Below are positions 23,838 through 27,310 of a stretch of 27,310 nucleotides of DNA, in pieces. Source of the stretch: an uncultured Eubacteriales bacterium. GTDB taxonomy: Bacteria > Bacillota > Clostridia > Oscillospirales > Oscillospiraceae. The stretch spans positions 1 to 27,310 of the forward strand of contig URPI01000009.1 of the NCBI GenBank assembly GCA_900549705.1, given 5' to 3'. The notes under the pieces were generated by a model. It searched no databases, was not told where the DNA came from, and saw nothing but the letters and a program-made list of their open reading frames with translations. Numbering within the stretch: the first letter of the stretch is position 1; every line of letters begins with the position of its first letter. The translations under genes were made by a program, and so were the position numbers.

Positions 23838-25178
23838 TCAATAGTGGTATCTTTTCCTTTTTGCAATCAGAAACAGCGTTCCCAGCACCACGGCCATAAA
23901 TTCCGCCACTACAATGGAAATCCAAACACCGTGGATTCCCCATAGCTGAGGCAGAATCATTACGGCAACGCTTTGGAATACCAGCGTGCGTAGGAAGGAG
24001 ATGATGGCAGAGGTGATTCCGTCGTTCAGCGCAGTGAAGAAGCCGGAAGCAAAGATTGCAAAGCCCATAAAGCCGAAGGATAGCCCGAAAATTCGGAAAC
24101 CGGAAACTGTCAGCTCCATCAACTCGATGTCATATCCCACAAACATCTTTGCCAGTGGGTGAGCCAGCAGTTCTGCGGCAGCAATCATGCCGATGCCAAA
24201 CGTCCCAATCAGCACCAGGCTCTTGTGCAGCAGCCCGTGCAGCTCTTGGTGGTTTTGTGCGCCATCGTGGAATCCTACCACCGGAGCTGTTCCGATGGAG
24301 TAGCCAATGAACACGGCGGAGAAAATCATGCTCACATACATCATCACGCCATAGGCTGCAATGCCGTTTTCCCCGGCGTATTTCATAAGCTGGAGGTTAT
24401 ACAGCATGGCAACCACGCTCATGGAAATATTACTCATAAACTCCGAGGATCCGTTGATGCAGGCTTTGAAAACGGCCTTGCCGTCATAGTGCGTCTTGCC
24501 CAGGTGCAAAGTGCTGCAGTTCTTCCGGGAAAAATACACCAACGGAATCGCGCCGCCAACAGTCTGACTCAGCGCGGTTGCAATGGCTGCGCCGGTCAGC
24601 TTCCATTCTTGAGGCAGCAGCGTGACCAGCACCGCATCCATCACCATGTTGGTCACGCCGGAGGAGACGGTGACCCACAGTCCCAGCATGGGCTTTTCGG
24701 CGGTAATCATGAAGGACTGGAACAACAGCTGCAAAACGCCGAAGGGAAGCGCTGCCAGAATAATTCTGGAATACAGCACTGCATCGTGGAGCATCTGCCC
24801 CTCAGCCCCCAAAGCTTCGGCAACAGGCGGCGCAATAAACATCCCAATGACGGTGAACACAATGCCCAAAGCGGCACAGACATAGACAAACAGAGAAAAA
24901 TATCGGTTTGCCTTCTCTTTATCGCCCTCACCCAACGTTTTGGCAACCAGGGCAGAGCCGCCGGTGCCGAACATAAAGCCCACGGTTGAGAAAATCATCA
25001 GTAATGGCATAATCAGATTGATTGCAGCAAATGCCGTCTTTCCGGCGAAATTTGAGACAAAGAATCCATCCACCACACCGTAGATGGAGGTGAAAATCAT
25101 CATACCAATGGATGGCAGCGTGAAGCGGAGCAGTCGGCCATAGGTAAAATGGTCGGACAGCTGAATCGATTGTTTCAT
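23838..25178 (-). CDS. MATE-family multidrug/sodium antiporter-like exporter
   Basis: 446 residues and about 12 membrane helices, the normal MATE size. The N-terminus shows FTLPSIGMMIFTSIYGVVDG and FVSNFAGKTAFAAINLIMP, and the second half repeats the pattern (INGSSEFMSNISMSVVAML, YGVMMYVSMIFSAVFIGYSI). This two-lobe arrangement is typical of MepA/NorM-like exporters. AGGGAGGC precedes the ATG on the minus strand. It lies about 60 bp downstream of a tRNA gene with a hairpin between, and I see no clear promoter of its own, so read-through from the tRNA promoter is possible. The substrate is not readable. Confidence 0.92.
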   Translation of the reverse strand: MKQSIQLSDHFTYGRLLRFTLPSIGMMIFTSIYGVVDGFFVSNFAGKTAFAAINLIMPLLMIFSTVGFMFGTGGSALVAKTLGEGDKEKANRYFSLFVYVCAALGIVFTVIGMFIAPPVAEALGAEGQMLHDAVLYSRIILAALPFGVLQLLFQSFMITAEKPMLGLWVTVSSGVTNMVMDAVLVTLLPQEWKLTGAAIATALSQTVGGAIPLVYFSRKNCSTLHLGKTHYDGKAVFKACINGSSEFMSNISMSVVAMLYNLQLMKYAGENGIAAYGVMMYVSMIFSAVFIGYSIGTAPVVGFHDGAQNHQELHGLLHKSLVLIGTFGIGMIAAAELLAHPLAKMFVGYDIELMELTVSGFRIFGLSFGFMGFAIFASGFFTALNDGITSAIISFLRTLVFQSVAVMILPQLWGIHGVWISIVVAEFMAVVLGTLFLIAKRKRYHY

Positions 25179-25205
25179 AAAGCCTCCCTATGAAAATGTA
25201 AAAGA

Positions 25206-25236
25206 ATTGGGAGATACCTGCAAGGTATCTCCCAAT
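25206..25236 (-). terminator. terminator after tRNA-Gln
   Basis: A 14-bp perfect stem (25206-25219 with 25223-25236) with a 3-base loop is followed on the minus strand by TTCTTTTAC. It ends the tRNA transcript and may act as an attenuator for the MATE gene. Confidence 0.75.
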
Positions 25237-25237
25237 G

Positions 25238-25311
25238 TGGCAGAGGATGAGGGATTCGAACCCCCGCAAACGGAGTCAGAGTCCGGTGTGCTACCGTTAC
25301 ACAAATCCTCT
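25238..25311 (-). tRNA. tRNA-Gln (anticodon CUG)
   Basis: 74 nt on the minus strand folds as a cloverleaf: acceptor AGAGGAT/ATCCTCT, D arm GTGT/GCAC with loop AACGGTA, anticodon loop CTCTGAC giving CUG, T arm with TTCGAAT loop, discriminator G and encoded CCA. The top anticodon-stem pair is a C-U mismatch. CUG reads CAG (Gln). Confidence 0.92.
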
Positions 25312-25326
25312 ATTTGTTACAAGCCT

Positions 25327-25354
25327 ATTATACTCCGTTTCCCTGATTTGTCAA
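25327..25354 (-). promoter_or_regulatory. consensus promoter of tRNA-Gln
   Basis: On the minus strand a perfect TTGACA (25354-25349), 16-bp spacer and perfect TATAAT (25332-25327), 15 bases before the tRNA 5' end. Confidence 0.92.
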
Positions 25355-25427
25355 CAGCAATTTGCCAGGCATATTCCACAAGAACCGTCCTGAAAACGGA
25401 GAAATATTGAAATATCTGACAGGGGCA

Positions 25428-25463
25428 ATTTTCCCTGGGCAGGTGCTGCTGCCCGGGGAAAAT
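25428..25463. repeat. inverted repeat downstream of the SGNH hydrolase gene
   Basis: ATTTTCCC-T-GGGCAG (25428-25442) pairs with CTGCCC-G-GGGAAAAT (25449-25463) around a 6-base loop. It lies 10 bp past the stop of the minus-strand SGNH gene and may terminate it, but no T-run follows. Confidence 0.55.
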
Positions 25464-25472
25464 CAATCACAG

Positions 25473-26204
25473 TTAACCTTCCTGAATCACTTTCGCAATG
25501 GCGGAGGCAATGACCCGATTGCCAAAGCTGTTGGGGTGAACACCATCGTCAAAATATTCGCCGTGCCCGTCGGTCAGGGCGTACAAGTCAATGCACTCTG
25601 CACCGTTTTCTTCTGCGCATTTCTTCACGATGGGTCTTACATCATCCCGGATGGTTTCGTTGATGACATCAAATGCCACAGCATCTGCGCCGTCCACGGG
25701 GCAGGTATAGGGCGGGCACATGAGAATCAACCGCTTGACGGAGGGCGCAGCCTTGATTTCCTTTACTCGCTGGTCAAGCTGCGCCTCAAAGCGGCCGCGG
25801 TTCCAGTTATAAGGCTTGGTGTCGTTGGTGCCCAGCATAAAAATGACAATTTCCGGGTTCAGAGACAACGCAGCCTCCGGGAAGCTCTGCTGGCCTGCTT
25901 CCGCCGCATAGTAGGGCTGATCACCCTCGTTTTGCAGTGTTGCGCCGCACACGCCGTAGTTGAGTACCTGATAGTTGCCGTTCAGCAGCTTTTCCAGCTT
26001 TGCTTCCCAGCAGTCGGTTTTTCGGGTGGCTTTGACGCCGTCACCGAAGGTGATGCTGTCGCCCAGGGCAACAATGATCGGGGCATTACCATGGGGCTGC
26101 TCCTTGCTGTTGGATTCCTGCTCGTGTAGTTTTGCTGCCACAATGGCTGCGGCGGTAACCGCAAGAGGCACACCGATTTTTAGGACTGATTTCAAAATGC
26201 TCAT
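25473..26204 (-). CDS. membrane-anchored or secreted SGNH/GDSL hydrolase
   Basis: 243 residues. A hydrophobic N-terminal segment (about 8-24) can act as signal anchor. Catalytic blocks: block I GDSIT (S50), block II glycine in NYGVCG, block III GTND, and block V DGVHPN (D220, H223). These are the Ser/Gly/Asn/His set of the SGNH superfamily, which includes carbohydrate and lipid esterases. The substrate is not readable. Acetyl-ester removal from glycans is one plausible role given the neighbouring sugar genes, but the gene has its own promoter. AAGGAGA lies 8 bases before the ATG on the minus strand. Confidence 0.9.
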   Translation of the reverse strand: MSILKSVLKIGVPLAVTAAAIVAAKLHEQESNSKEQPHGNAPIIVALGDSITFGDGVKATRKTDCWEAKLEKLLNGNYQVLNYGVCGATLQNEGDQPYYAAEAGQQSFPEAALSLNPEIVIFMLGTNDTKPYNWNRGRFEAQLDQRVKEIKAAPSVKRLILMCPPYTCPVDGADAVAFDVINETIRDDVRPIVKKCAEENGAECIDLYALTDGHGEYFDDGVHPNSFGNRVIASAIAKVIQEG

Positions 26205-26230
26205 ATTCGGTCTCCTTTTCTTTTTTCTAC

Positions 26231-26259
26231 AGTATACCCGAATTGCTCCGTAATTTCAA
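26231..26259 (-). promoter_or_regulatory. promoter of the SGNH hydrolase gene
   Basis: On the minus strand TTGAAA (26259-26254), 17-bp spacer, TATACT (26236-26231), 27 bases before the start codon. Confidence 0.8.
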
Positions 26260-26310
26260 GCACCTTTGCAAAGGATTTCTTGTCAACGTTCATAGGCGTG
26301 GTGAATATTC

Positions 26311-26339
26311 TTGCAAAAGCGAGAAAATAATGGTATACT
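26311..26339 (+). promoter_or_regulatory. promoter of the sulfhydrylase gene
   Basis: TTGCAA (26311-26316), 17-bp spacer, TATACT (26334-26339). The 5' leader would be only about 45-50 nt, too short for an S-box or similar riboswitch. Confidence 0.75.
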
Positions 26340-26392
26340 TCCCATTACCAGAAGGTTTTCTTCCAATTATCAAAAAGTGGAGCGTGATTCCC

Positions 26393-27310
26393 ATGTCCGA
26401 TTATCAATTTGACACCAAATGTATCCAGTCCGGCTATCACCCTGGCAATGCAGAGCCTCGCACCCTGCCTATCTACCAGAGTACCACCTATAAGTATGAC
26501 AACGCAGATACCCTGGGGCAGCTGTTTGACCTGAAAGCCGAGGGGCATATGTATTCCCGCATTTCTAACCCCACTCTGGCGGCGGTGGAGGAAAAGCTGG
26601 CGGATCTGGAAGGCGGCGTGGGAGCCATGCTGGTTTCCTCCGGTCAGAGTGCCAACCTGCTGGCGGTGTTCAACATCTGCTCTGCCGGACAGAATCTCGT
26701 TGCCATGAACAATGTCTACGGCGGCACCATCAATCTGCTTTCTGTTACCATGGCACGCATGGGCATTGAGGTGCGCTATGCCAACGACCGGATGACCGAT
26801 GAGCAGGTGGAAGCGCTGTTTGACGAGAATACCCGGCTCTTTTTTGGTGAAACCATCAATAACCCTGCCCTGACGGTGTTTGACATTTCCCGCTATGCAG
26901 CCATTGCTCACCATCATGGCGTTCCACTGGTGGTGGATAATACCTTCGCAACGCCGCTGCTGTGCCGCCCCTTTGAATTTGGCGCAGACATCGTCACCCA
27001 TTCTACCAGTAAATATATGGATGGCCACGCCAATGTGCTGGGCGGCGTGGTGATTGACAGCGGTAAATTCGATTGGGAAGATTCCGGCAAATTCCCGGAG
27101 CTGACCACGCCGGACGAGAGCTACCACGGTGTGGTGTATACAAAACAGTTCGGCAGAGCTGCCTATGTCACCAAGGCGCGGGTTCAGCTGCTGCGGGACT
27201 TTGGCTGCACCATGGCACCCATTGCCGCGTATTTACTGAATCTGGGGCTGGAATCCATGCCCCTGCGGGTGCGCAAGCACACCGAAAGCGCCCTGCAAGT
27301 GGCTCCCTTC
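26393..27310 (+). CDS. metY: O-acetylhomoserine sulfhydrylase (aminocarboxypropyltransferase), 3' partial
   Basis: 306 residues are visible and the frame is still open at the right edge; the family is about 425-430 residues. It starts MSDYQFDTKCIQSGYHPGN. Motifs of the Cys/Met-metabolism PLP enzymes are clear: PIYQSTTYKY, MYSRISNPT, SSGQSAN, VVDNTFATP, and THSTSKYMDGH with the PLP-binding lysine K207. It would make homocysteine (or cysteine-type products) from O-acetylhomoserine and sulfide in the cytoplasm. The Shine-Dalgarno is modest (GTGGAG about 10 bases upstream). The gene symbol is by family; related CysD/MetZ-type activity cannot be excluded from sequence alone. A long open frame on the opposite strand here is a shadow. 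Confidence 0.9.
   Translation, partial: MSDYQFDTKCIQSGYHPGNAEPRTLPIYQSTTYKYDNADTLGQLFDLKAEGHMYSRISNPTLAAVEEKLADLEGGVGAMLVSSGQSANLLAVFNICSAGQNLVAMNNVYGGTINLLSVTMARMGIEVRYANDRMTDEQVEALFDENTRLFFGETINNPALTVFDISRYAAIAHHHGVPLVVDNTFATPLLCRPFEFGADIVTHSTSKYMDGHANVLGGVVIDSGKFDWEDSGKFPELTTPDESYHGVVYTKQFGRAAYVTKARVQLLRDFGCTMAPIAAYLLNLGLESMPLRVRKHTESALQVAPF

Overview
The window looks like a chromosome segment of a gut-type Clostridia/Firmicutes bacterium, probably Oscillospirales-like. The evidence is strong AGGAGG-type ribosome binding sites, Gram-positive lipoproteins, a maltodextrin importer without its own ATPase, LytTR/GHKL signalling and GC-rich coding sequence. These assignments come from motifs read by eye; no database search was run.

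Layout. (1) Positions 1-1962 are clearly more AT-rich than the rest. They hold the 3' end of an RCC1-like repeat protein and a SIR2-like NAD-binding-fold protein, possibly a phage-defence gene. (2) Positions 1979-4423 encode an SPFH/band-7 protein with zinc ribbons at both ends and a small multi-pass membrane protein, resembling an envelope-stress SPFH module. (3) Positions 4519-6601 hold a LytTR response regulator and a GHKL (AgrC-like) sensor kinase with its own promoter. (4) Positions 6652-14518 hold a polysaccharide block: a secreted GH3 enzyme with swapped domain order, a lipoprotein of Ig-like repeats plus a carbohydrate-binding-like domain, and a second swapped GH3 predicted to be membrane-anchored. 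(5) Positions 14770-21647 hold an alpha-glucan block: a secreted protein of three CBM26-like starch-binding modules, a MalE-MalF-MalG-like importer, a cytoplasmic neopullulanase/cyclomaltodextrinase-type GH13 and a LacI-family regulator. (6) Positions 21694-26204 are mainly on the minus strand: an AraC-type regulator fused to a methyltransferase, VanZ-like protein, MATE exporter, tRNA-Gln(CUG) and an SGNH hydrolase. (7) From 26393 an O-acetylhomoserine sulfhydrylase runs off the right edge.

How the parts may work together. Upstream of the first GH3 gene are two direct repeats resembling LytTR (AgrA-type) binding sites, with a 21-bp period, placed just before a -35/-10 pair with 18-bp spacing. 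This suggests that the adjacent two-component system switches on the GH3 block. The neighbouring alpha-glucan block has its own promoter and is probably controlled by the LacI regulator. Together they look like a Gram-positive polysaccharide-utilisation locus: extracellular binding and trimming, lipoprotein capture, ABC import, and intracellular GH13 hydrolysis. The most unusual points are the LytTR-controlled GH3 pair with its Ig-repeat lipoprotein, the stand-alone triple CBM26 protein, the SIR2-SPFH junction, and the AraC-methyltransferase fusion.
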